DNA of 64,000 bases from Nymphaea colorata (taxonomy: Eukaryota > Streptophyta > Magnoliopsida > Nymphaeales > Nymphaeaceae). Below are positions 37,000 to 47,257 of the stretch, one piece after another. The DNA lies in assembly GCF_008831285.2 (NCBI RefSeq), contig NC_045147.1, positions 20,464,581 through 20,528,580 on the forward strand, written 5' to 3'. Under the pieces are notes generated by a model. The model was not told where the DNA came from and made no database searches. It worked only from the letters and a program-made list of their open reading frames with translations. Position 1 is the stretch's first letter; each line of letters begins with the position of its first letter. Made by a program: the position numbers and the translations under genes.

Positions 37000-37830
37000 C
37001 TACATCAGGAGTACCACTAATAAGTTCTAACTTCTAACATGCCAAAACCAGGGCATCAATCCATCAAGTCTCTTAGTAGGACAATACAATAATCACATAT
37101 ACAATTTCTAACATTTGCAATCACTATATCACATGCCATGTTTTAATTACAAAAAATGGGGAAGAGAGTTGGAGGCAACCCTATCACTAATGATTCCCAT
37201 TTCACCCAGAACAACCAAGACAAAACCCTTTCCTTTAACAAACAAACCACATATATATATATACACTCTATTCCAATTGCCTTGGATCTAACGTAACCCG
37301 TTCACATTCCAATCTCTTACCTGGGTGTCGAAGTGATGTTTGGCAGATTTGACATCAAGGGCACGCATCAGTAGTTACAAGTGATTCACCCGTGGATGCA
37401 CCCTCAGTATCTTCTCCATAAATACTGCACCCAGCATATCATGAACTACTCATGAATATACACATATGAAAGAGAGAGAGAGAGGGAGAGATGTTGCTCT
37501 CATTACTCTTGCAGCAAACCCAGTGCAGCCCGTGATTAAGATGCTCTAAACTATGAGCAATGTTGTTCAGAGTAGCCATTGGTATCTGATATTGACTGAG
37601 GAATGGAACTTTCTCCTGCTCTCACTGTGTGTGTCCCTCCGCAACCTGTAACAGAAAAGAAAGAGAAGGGCAGTTCACTATACTGCTGGTGCAGCTTCTT
37701 GATCGAACGTCCCTCTCTATTTATGCCTGCAGATGCTTTTTCGTTGTTTCCCCAAGCAGTTCAAGTGAAATCCTCTCATGTCAACGTCAATGTGCATGCA
37801 CCAAAAGTCTCTTCTGAGAAGCAAGGCCCA

Positions 37831-38050
37831 AAGCCACTCATTTTCCTTTAAATAAATGAATATGGGCAAAGAAACTCCAACATCCAACTAAAAACCTGCC
37901 CCCTTTTTCCAACTGTCATAGATATTCAATCAAGCAACCCCAAAGCCACTCATTTTCATTTAATGAAATGAATATGGGCAAAGAAACTCCAACATCCAAC
38001 TAAAAACCTGCCCCCTTTTTCCAACTGTCATAGATATTCAATCAAGCAAC
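37831..38050. repeat. tandem duplication of about 110 bp
   Basis: The block from AAGCCACTCATTTTC to TTCAATCAAGCAACC occurs twice in a row with few differences. The same doubled arrangement is present in B (about 62,812-63,028), so it predates the A/B split. Confidence 0.85.
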
Positions 38051-39189
38051 CTACAAACTTAAGCAATATAGATATGCAGTTCAAAGAATACATCAAGAAT
38101 GTGACGCAACCAGTAGACCCAAGAACTTGATCAAGTTTTATTTATCAAAAGAATTGAGCAAAGACAGAAAAAATAAAAAACCAAGCAACTATGTGACTAA
38201 ACAACCCATGCCACAATGGGAGTGAAAATCAACATGACAAGCACTATGCTGGAAAACCACTAAAGCAGAAAATAAAATAAAACAATTGAACTACTATAAA
38301 TCAAACCAACAATTCTCGACAAAACTAAAATAATCTAACTAAGAAAGAATATGATCATACTGAAAACAAATGAAACCAATAACCTTGACCTATACTGGAC
38401 AAGTACAATACCTAAGGCATCTACTCAACTAACATGACACAAGAAGAAATTGAGTACTAACCTGGTCTAAAGACATGAAGGACCCTGCTGAAGCAAAGGC
38501 ACCCTTGATAGTTGATGACTATGAAGAATACCTCCACCCTTGGCTGCTCACTTTTGTTTTTGAAAAAAGCATACGCCAGCCAAGCGGAAGAAGGGTGAAG
38601 AAAGGACGGGGTAGATGAGAAAAAGATCGATTAGTGGAGATGGGTTAGGCAAGAGATATGGGGCTTTCCACCCCCCTTTTACCTTGGATAATAAAGAAAC
38701 ACTATATTTTGCAAAACTACCTATTGCAAAAAGGCCAATACACATATTGGATGAAGCCAAGGACAAAACCCATAACACTTTGACAAAAATGTTATAAATA
38801 AAAAATCGACCAGTTCTTTTGAAAAGAGATAAGAGGTTTTTTATGACAGTCTCAACCCTAAGTCAAAGTTATGCCATTGAAAACCAGATACTCAATTAAG
38901 AGAGAATAATGGGTGAGGTTCCCAAATGATCTGACTCTCCCAAGATAGAGGAAAAGATGGACAAATTGTCACATTAAGCATAATTGGCCTGTCTTTGAGG
39001 AGTTTCATCCATTCCAAGAACGGCCTAGTGGTTTGGTAATGAAACGACAAAGATCTTTGAAGACCAAGGGGATTGGTTAGTTCCTCATATGCCTAGGAGG
39101 CCTCGAAACATAACAAGAGATGTCAAGTTTTTACTTTGAAATAGTTCAAAATGGTCAATTTAACTCATAAGCTTGAGTGCTTGTGTTGT

Positions 39190-39960
39190 GCAAATAACAT
39201 GTCTTTCGTTTATCCATAGTACCATACAAGCACCAAGATTCATTTCGCATCCATGTCATCGAATCTCTAGAAGGGATTTCATTCAATTTCCAAAATACGA
39301 ACATAAAAGAATCACCCTCAACATCGTAGGTAATCAAAAAGAGGAAAAGATATTGACCCCGTAATTGCACATCCACAAAAGATTGTCACATTCAATTCCC
39401 GCGAGTTCAGCCTTCATGCTTTTCATCTATTGGCAGGCACCTTTTGCTTTTTTTTTTTTTGCTTCTTTTTTTTTTTTTACATTCGACATTTTGCCTTTTG
39501 ATTTTTTTTTTCTTGCTTTTGATTTTTCTTTTCAGGCCAACCTTCACCTTTGAGGGAATACCTCACCACCCCAAAGGCTACTACGAAGCTCCACCGCTTT
39601 GGTGGGTATGTGTAGCTTTATCACGTGTCCCACCCGCTTCAACTTACGGGTGTTCGACGATCAAAAGGTTCATAAGTCATTATCTTCACGGAATAGACAT
39701 AAATCACCTATATGCCTACCCGGTACTCTTGATTACTGACCCAGAGGAACGACTACACAAGCCCCGAGCCCATCTCTCAACTCTCATTTTGCTACCTGCC
39801 AAGATCTTATAGAGCATTGTGGCTTCTCTCTCGGGATATTTTCCTCCTAAATCCTTATAGATGCTTAATTACCAAAGTCAATGGCTTTTCCTAGTCTTGA
39901 CTTCCTCAGCTTCATAGGATTTTTCTTGATTGCACATATCCAAGATTTTTCATTTTTCCT
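39190..39960. repeat. dispersed repeat related to 11.48-12.37 kb
   Basis: Aligned by eye: GAACATA-AGAAT, CAAAAGATT-TCRCATTC, a T-rich stretch, then AATCTTATAGA and TTTCCTC...TGCC/TTAATTACC-AGTCAATG match 11,500-12,320 in the same order at low identity. The two are probably remnants of one old retroelement family. No protein domain can be read. Confidence 0.4.
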
Positions 39961-39999
39961 CTTCCATTGATTGCTAACAAGAACTTGAAATTTTCTCCA

Positions 40000-41090
40000 T
40001 TCACTCGGGGAGGTACTAAAGATAAAGCAAAGACATAATATTGTGTGAGAAGACAATTTTAAAAAGCTTTTAAGCAAAATGTAAAATTTTCTCTTTTACA
40101 AAAGTTTTTGACATCAAATGTTATGTCACAAGGAGGATGGAACTCTACTCGCTAAAGAAAGGGTGATTTCAAAACAAGATGGGTTGGTTTGTAGAAGAAC
40201 GAATTTCACCAACTTCCCCATAAAAGCAGAACCTTTTACACAAAAGGTTGATCAAAAGGTAACCAGTTTCCATAAGATTAGGTGATCAAATGAGTGGAAA
40301 TTTCGCAAATGGTTTGAGTTAAGCTCTTCTCTTTTCTCGAAGGAAGCCCAGGATAAACTAATCATATGCAGCCAAATTTATAAAATCATTGGGTAAATGA
40401 CACTGAAAACTACAGGTGTTAGACTCAAAATGTAAGGCTATCCACCAAAGTTTTGACTAGTTTTGTGTTCTGGTTGCCCAAGGACTTTGTGAAATGATGA
40501 TTTTGCAAAAGGATACAACACAAGGAACAAGTTCTCCCCAAAGTCTCCTCATAAAAGTAGAGCCTTGTGGTGGACAAAATTCCCCAAATTCTCATGTCGT
40601 AAGGTTTCCTTGCAGAGGGTTTGATCATTGATCACCAAGAAAAAATGCCTACACCAACAACTCACTCTTCTAGCCAACTAAAAGGCCACTTTCAAGACTG
40701 AGTTGGATTGGATTGAATGGTTTGAAATGCTTTTGATCAAAGCTCGTGTTCAAGACCAAATGGAACAAATGGCTCCCCAAGATTTCTCTGCCCAAGCATA
40801 TGCATACAAAGGTCCTAAGAATATGACTCAAATTATGGTTTTACTATCTAAAAATCAATCCAAAGGTATGATAAACCATAGACTACACCCCTGGCTAGAT
40901 AGCACAAACAGAATCTGCTAAGATGCAACCCTCTTAGCAATAACACCAAAAAACAAAATGCATAAACCACCATGCATGTCCTAAATGAGAAAGTCTAAAA
41001 CCTGCTATACACCACTACTTAATGAATTCCTGCTATATCTTCAAACATAACGAAGCAAAACGAATTGATAAAGCTAACGGGTAACCACAT
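40000..41090. other. non-coding stretch, no gene recognised
   Basis: A plus-strand ORF at 40,703-40,921 (72 codons, WIEWFEMLLIKARVQDQM) might be a piece of a retroelement protein, but no family is evident. The rest is degenerate. Confidence 0.25.
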
Positions 41091-41126
41091 CGAGCATGTA
41101 TATACAGAGAGAAAGAGAGAGATGAC

Positions 41127-41520
41127 CAGAATGGCTTGGGCACCAAGAGCCAAGGCTTTCAACATGCCTGTCCAACGCCTAATTCCTCCATCAAGCAGAA
41201 CAAGAATTTTACCAGCGATAGCTTGAACAACCTATGCTTGAAATAGGAAGACCAACAGGGAGGGGAATCATGCATCTCTCAAATGTGTTAACAGCTTATC
41301 AGGGAAAGGACAAAATGGATAGAAGTTTTCTTGCACTCTGTTTTGAGAAGGAAAAAAGAAAAGCTTGTTTTTGTCAAGAAATAGCAATTTTGGAATCATT
41401 TGAGGTGAGTCAACGTTACCTCCTCAAGGGCAGAAATTGCAGCAGGTGCACAGTCAAGTTGGCGACCACCATGATTCGAAACAATTACGCCGTCTACTCC
41501 AACCTCAATAGCTTTCCCAG
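41127..41520 (-). pseudogene. Glycolate / 2-hydroxy-acid oxidase, two adjacent exons (fragment)
   Basis: Exon 41420-41520 encodes [20 protein letters not shown] then [13 protein letters not shown]. After a 188-bp GT-AG intron, 41127-41231 encodes VVQAIAGKILVLLDGGIRRW then TGMLKALALGAQAIL. This is the FMN-dependent (S)-2-hydroxy-acid oxidase family (peroxisomal glycolate oxidase and relatives). Catalytic His and Arg of SNHGGRQLD are kept. In the FMN-phosphate motif DGGxRRGTD, the second Gly and the Asp are changed (RRWTG). Both exons are open and correctly phased, but the other exons are not visible on either side. It is therefore a fragment or the residue of a deleted gene. It lies outside the A/B overlap visible here. 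Confidence 0.8.
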
Positions 41521-42199
41521 CTGCAGGAAGAAAAGGAAACACATCAAACAGGAGAGAGCCATTTCCATAACATTGTTAACATTCATACGGCCTTGTAATG
41601 CACCATGCCGAGAAAGTTGATTGTGCTTGTTAGACACATGAAATTAAAGATCAACTTTTTTCATAAACTAGGTGGGATTCCTACCATAATTCGCACCTAA
41701 CTTCCTCTTTCGAAAGCTTTTGATGCAGCATCTTAAAACTCCTTTACTGGTTATTTTGTTGGCAAACTCGATTCATGTGAAATGGTTAATTTGTAAGATC
41801 ATTTTGGATTCAGTCCTCAACTTTGCTCTTCAATGTTACCCAGGACCGAGCCCCAAGTACTTGATAACAACTGATTAACGGTTATTCTGACCATTGAAAA
41901 ATGAGTATCTGCAAAAGAAATATGAAATTTAAACGACAATGCTCCAATGAAGGATATCCCTTCATCACATGCTTCGATTGACCTAAAAAACACTTTTTGT
42001 TATTGCGACCCAATGAATTTCTCCTCTATCACCTCTGTCTTTTTCTTGACTTAAGACTTATATTTTTCAGATCGCATATGTGCGTAAATTCAAACTTATC
42101 GTATATGTTCTTGTGTAAATCACTTATAGGCACTACTGTATATTCAATTAAATCAAGCAATCAAGATAAGAGGGGCGACCAACACCATAAGCATGAAGC

Positions 42200-42524
42200 T
42201 CCCACCTGCCACTAACTTGACGCCGTCAATGGGTCAGAAGACGGTGAGACCTCTGACGACGTTGCCCATGTAGGTATTGTTGATGCTGGTGGCGGCTTGC
42301 TCCCCCAGCTTGGACATGAGGAACGTGAGGTTGAGCTCCACGGGAAGGGGCAGAGACCCTCCTCGGGCAGAGGTTCTCCTCGGAAACCCTCCTCCGACCA
42401 CAGCTAGATGGAGAGAGAGAGAGAAGAGAAGAGAGACTGAGACGGAAACCTCCTCGCACAGTAGATGAAGGGAAAGAAAGAAAGAGAGAAGACAACTTGC
42501 AGATGCAACGCTTGCTTTCCCCAA
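42200..42524 (-). pseudogene. unrecognised ORF with possible 5' exon character
   Basis: A minus-strand ORF of 96 codons starts MGKASVASASCLLSFF, passes low-complexity sequence, reads NLTFLMSKLGEQAATSINNT then YMGNVVRGLTVF, and stops. Past the stop the same frame continues PIDGVKLVAGG. The end looks protein-like, the middle looks like UTR. I cannot assign it. Confidence 0.25.
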
Positions 42525-42639
42525 CGATTCTTTATCTTTTCTTTTTTTGGTACATTCTTTTCCTTCCTTTTCTGTCTCTTCCTTCCCCTTTATGTCTCAA
42601 ATGACTTGGGTTGGATCTGGGGCAGTACCCTTAAACATC

Positions 42640-43550
42640 GTTCCATGCAAAAAAAACATTTTATTCATTAAATATAACTAAGGCCCATATATAGGTTTGT
42701 GTAATTTTTGCTTTTTACTTTTTAAATTAATTAAATATTTAAATTTTTGTAATTTAAAATAAAATCAGTGATAAGTGCCGATTATGTATTAATAAGTAAA
42801 TTGATATGGAGAGCGAACACCGATATTTACAACATTAGTCTGATTATATATGTTTCACAAAATCAGCTTATCTTTTTCTAAGGCCTATTGAATTAATTGG
42901 TTTGCTTTGAATCCTTAACTCAAATTAAGCATAGACAAGTTTGGCTGGTTGAAACGCAGGTTAGAGAAATGAGCTAAAATAAAAGTTACAATCAAATGTT
43001 GCATTGTTAATTTTTGAGTTCTAAATAATTAGATTCCAACATTGCTACAAGATTTCACCTGAGTCCAAAACATGCGAGTATGCATGTGGACTCGATGAAG
43101 TTCGGATCAGCTTGAGGCCGACCTATTTCCAGCCCTCGGTCGCCCCATCTAGAAGATTCCACACAAGGATTGATAAATGGAACAGTTAAATTCCAATTAA
43201 TTTAACTTGGTTCCAAGAATATTTTATGTTTAAATTCAAAATTTTTAAGAACCAACAAATGTCTAAATCCAGAGAAACTGAGTATAGTATCTTATTCCAT
43301 CTCGTATAAAAATTAAAGTAAGCATGGTGTGCCAAACTTTCTCTGCAACGCATAAGGTATATGGTGACAAATTCAGGTAAAAAACAGTATAATCCGTCTG
43401 CCACATAGCTGTTTTCGTGTAAGAACATGCATGTGAATAACTTTTCCTAAATGGGGAATGACTCCAACAATTCCAAATTAGTGTAGCGTTATTCAAACCA
43501 TTTGCCCAATACTTATGAGGCAAAATCCTTCAATTTTCCCATAAAAGCTA
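42640..43550. other. AT-rich non-coding stretch up to the gap
   Basis: No gene or clear repeat seen. AT-rich, with scattered ORFs only. Confidence 0.4.
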
Positions 43551-43650
43551 NNNNNNNNNNNNNNNNNNNNNNNNNNNNNNNNNNNNNNNNNNNNNNNNNN
43601 NNNNNNNNNNNNNNNNNNNNNNNNNNNNNNNNNNNNNNNNNNNNNNNNNN
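43551..43650. other. assembly gap of 100 N
   Basis: Exactly 100 undetermined bases, the conventional placeholder for a gap of unknown size. Copy B starts at the first base after it. Confidence 0.99.
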
Positions 43651-44928
43651 TTAGCCCATCTCCAAGGATGCACTTACAACAGAAAAAGAAAACAATATTT
43701 GAACAATTTTACAAATACACATGTACATTCCATAAAAAAAGAGCACAAACAAACCCTTATAGTTTTTTTGCCAAAAAAGGAAAAGAAAGGAGAAAGGAAA
43801 AGCACAAGCTCAAACACAAAGCTTGGATCATCATAAAAGCCAAAATCTCACCAATGGCTAAAAACCTTTCTATTTGAAACCCAAAAAGAAAGGCAAAGTT
43901 GTGAATCCAAGTCGATAGAAACCCAAACAGAAAAATGAAATCTCCTATATGTTCAAATCACTTCAAATATGATTACAAATGCATTGTAGTTTGATACGTT
44001 GAGATATTTGATATGCTTGTTTTTTTTTACTTGTTCTTATAAGACGACTGATATATTGAAAATTGATTTCTCTAAAGTGAGTATGATTTCATATTAATTT
44101 TTTGAAATTTTTATTACATTTGTTTCCTATTTTTATTTGAATAATTTTCTAAAATTAAAAGCACATTCCTTAGTTAACTAAATTCACAAAAAATTCAACC
44201 GATTCATTGAATCAATAGCCCATCCATTTCAATTAACCCACTTATCGAGCTCTTGACCCTCTTCAACTTGCAGCCCTTACATCCAAAATCCTAGCCAAGT
44301 GGACGAAGCACTTGACATGCATCTCCCCTTGCACTTGCAGTTTGTGATGTTCATCATTTTACTAAATAATGTAAATCTTCCATTATTTTGCTTTTAATAG
44401 GCATAGATGCTAGATTAACTTTTGTTGTAAATATTCTTTTACCTGTTTTATAGTTGTAAGGTATCATGACAGAAGTAACACAAACATCAAATCATCCCAT
44501 ACCTAATAGAACATAAATGCCAGAATAAAGATATAACAAGCTATGACTGGATTGGATATAAGAGCTGCAAGATTCCTTGATAACATTAAATGACCTTGAT
44601 TGTGAACAGCTGTGTGAGCTGCAGTACTCCTAAACTCACTACATTGGACATGGTCCTCTCTGAATGTTGAGTCAAACTCTCTTGATGCTGCAATGATCGA
44701 TCAAAGGTGATTGTGAAAAGTAGTAATCAGAGGTGAAGATAAGACAGACACAGAATTAAATTACTTCATCTTGCCAAACAACTTCTGAATATGTGAGGTG
44801 TCATGGACAGCCTAAGTTAAGAACTAATTCCGTAGAGATTTGAAATGTAGCAACAGCGAGACACAAAAACCAGTGTGATGAGATGAAGCTGGCTAATGCA
44901 TAGGCATGTACATGTACAGAGTTCTCAC

Positions 44929-45871
44929 CTTGCCAGCATGAACCATGCACAGCTTCAGCCAGTGCAATACCACCCTCACCATTATTACAGCTGAAAAAAG
45001 AAACAAATGAGACCGATATTTCCAACTCTGGAGCAGATAAATGTTGAAAAATATATACCTTGGCGTCAAACCCAATCCTCCAATCAATGCGGCACAAAGA
45101 TCCACTCATAATGTCTCCACAAAGGTTTCGCATCATCAACACATCAAAAAGAGAAGGATTTTTCACAAGCTGGACGTACAGATCACTGAATTAACGTTCA
45201 TTTAAGCCACACAATGAAAGTTTCCACTCAACTCAGAGTAACTAAGGTACAATGCAAATCAATTTTAAGAAACTAAGAGATGGCTTGATTAAAAACAAGC
45301 AAATATGCAGTGTATAAATAGAATATGAACATTTTTGTTTTCATCATCATAGAATTAGTAACCATATATAGCATACCATCATACAGCAATTATCAATGGT
45401 GACTTCCTCATAATTGATCTCTGGATACTTTTCTGCTACCTCTCGGTAGCACTGCAACCAAAGAGAATGGAAAGCTAAGTGAGGTCAAGAGAGAAATCAT
45501 CATCTCGAAATGGAAAGCAAATATAAATGTACCTTAAGAAAAAGTCCATCAGTCTTCCTCCTATTGCTGGCTTTGTGTATGGGGGAAACTTTTTTTCTTC
45601 CATGGGTTTTACCATAGTGGAAAGCATATTCTGCAAATGTCAGACTAGCTTGTCTGGTAATGATTTTGAGACTTTCAACAACACCTCTAACAACCTGATT
45701 ACAAAAGAAAAAACTAACTGAAAAGCTCGAAAAAGAGGGCAATAGAAGAACAAGAGATTGGCATTGCTCAACAAAATTACCTGATGCTCCAGGCCGCTGT
45801 ACTCTCCTTCCTCGTTCTAACGAATTGCCAGAAGATCAACATCATCATATCGGATTTTGTAAGCAGTAAAC
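44929..45871 (-). pseudogene. NAD-isocitrate dehydrogenase pseudogene, copy B
   Basis: The same five exons as copy A: 45781-45871, 45533-45694, 45377-45451, 45059-45169, 44929-44990. Where copy A has its stop, B keeps Arg (CGA). B instead has TAG at 45817-45819 in place of the Glu of REN-EGEYSG. The 45059-45169 exon is 111 bases (intact would be 110), with an extra G giving MSGSL. The Tyr of PNLYGD is Cys. The 11-base loss after AVHGS is shared with A. Elsewhere B is nearer the functional protein ([18 protein letters not shown]). It is not functional. Confidence 0.9.
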
Positions 45872-46837
45872 CTGAATTAGATGGGTGGCATGAATCAAGG
45901 ATTGCAGTTTAAAAAATTGAAATCAATGTGGGAAAAAGAGATTAATTGAACAACAAAATTAACTCCAGCAATTAGATGTAACGGCACAAACAACATATAA
46001 AAGACCACTTCACTATGTTTGTCAACTGACAAGGATCTTTATATATAAAAGGGAAACTCTTCATCCACTTGTACATTTTTATGGTACAGTAATAAGAGGA
46101 GATATTTGCACGTTACTAGTTTGTGATTTGCCTTTTCTTCAAAGAAGCTTTTTGCTCAAGTAAATATCTACCAAAAATAACCATCGTACATATACATAGA
46201 TATGTACATAAAGGGAGAGAGAGAGTAAACCCCAGGTTTCGGTAATCCACATATTGAAAAGATGATCCAAAGTGTCACAACAACTTAGTTCCAAGTCTAC
46301 CTTCCACTGACATTCAACACTTTTTCTATTTCCTATGGATTAGCTATGGCAAACCTGAATATTCGGGAATAGCAATAAAATTATAAATGGAGAAGAACCA
46401 AAACCATGCAAAAGTGATCACTTCTGTGTCATTTGATGTTTACCTCCATTTAAAAGCCTATACCAATTGTGCTAATTTCATCATCATTGGAAACTACAAA
46501 TGGTAAGCAATTCAGAACAGGCAACACTCATCATATTTCAAGAGTAAAATGTGAGAGAAGCAGAAAAGAAATAAGACGTACATGTGCTTGAATTTTCTGA
46601 ATCCATATTCTATTTTGCCTTCTATCATCTTCATGGGTCCAGATCTAATCATGGTCCTTTCAGAGTGAGAACAATCCCTCTACTTTTCACTCTCAAATGA
46701 CCAATTCTTGGAAAAGCTTCTATCAAATTAAACAGCCAAACCAAGAATCAACGAAATTGATGTATCAACATATATCCATAACAAAGCAGAATAAAAAAGG
46801 ATAGAATAAAGAAAGCTTGTAGAGAAAGTAACTATAC

Positions 46838-46937
46838 CGGAACACTCCAATGGAGAACCACCCACATGACCATGTGCATGCAAGAACTCCTTCAACACCA
46901 TCTCCTTGCAACTTTTCCATGCTTCAAACACCACTTC
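46838..46937 (-). pseudogene. probable MCM9 exon-3 fragment, copy B
   Basis: Open 100-bp block encoding EVVFEAWKSCKEMVLKEFLH then AHGHVGGSPLECSG, with CATGCAG acceptor and CCG|GTATAG donor. This is the uninterrupted form of the site where the copia element sits in A2. The preceding exon (19070-19172 in A1) is deleted here: GCGGCAAGATTTTAGCTGGG joins directly to TTGATCTTGC. Confidence 0.55.
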
Positions 46938-47129
46938 CTGCATGATTTCAATTTCCAAACGTCCATCACAGACTTGAAAGAATTTCCCTCCCGCAAATAT
47001 CACCCAATATAATGACCTGTTACCCGGGCCATGTAAGCGGGTTCATCAAAAAGCGGCAAGATTTTAGCTGGGTTGATCTTGCAAATGTAAACATTCAAAT
47101 ATTGAGAGAGAGAGAGAGAGAAGAATTAC

Positions 47130-47257
47130 CTCTTCTCGACTTACCTACAAGGGTCTTAACATGAAGAAAAGAAGAAACCAAGAGTATAAGGCCTTTGATA
47201 AAATCTTCAGGACACTCATCGTCTAAAAGCTTGCCAACAACTGAAGGAGCATTTGCA
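47130..47257 (-). pseudogene. Clathrin heavy chain exon fragment, copy B
   Basis: Same block and donor as 23,109-23,236; identical as far as I can see. Confidence 0.8.

Larger units (their letters stand above)
20392..39020. repeat. duplicated segment, unit A2 (matches 46,643-64,000)
   Basis: From 20,392 onward the sequence follows copy B to the end of the window, where 39,020 corresponds to 64,000. Large parts (for example 22,840-28,740 against 46,860-52,750) differ at only a few bases per kilobase. Interruptions are the copia element (A2 only), the hAT-like MITE (B only), a 385-bp block at about 52,758-53,143 (B only), about 210 bp at 56,840-57,047 (B only), and about 330 bp at 36,500-36,830 (A only). 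The match may run further right than the window shows. Confidence 0.9.

Noticed and set aside
42200-42495. Fasciclin-like protein, because of GLTVFxPIDG
   Set aside because: Resemblance is limited to a few residues; the flanking sequence does not fit the FAS1 domain.
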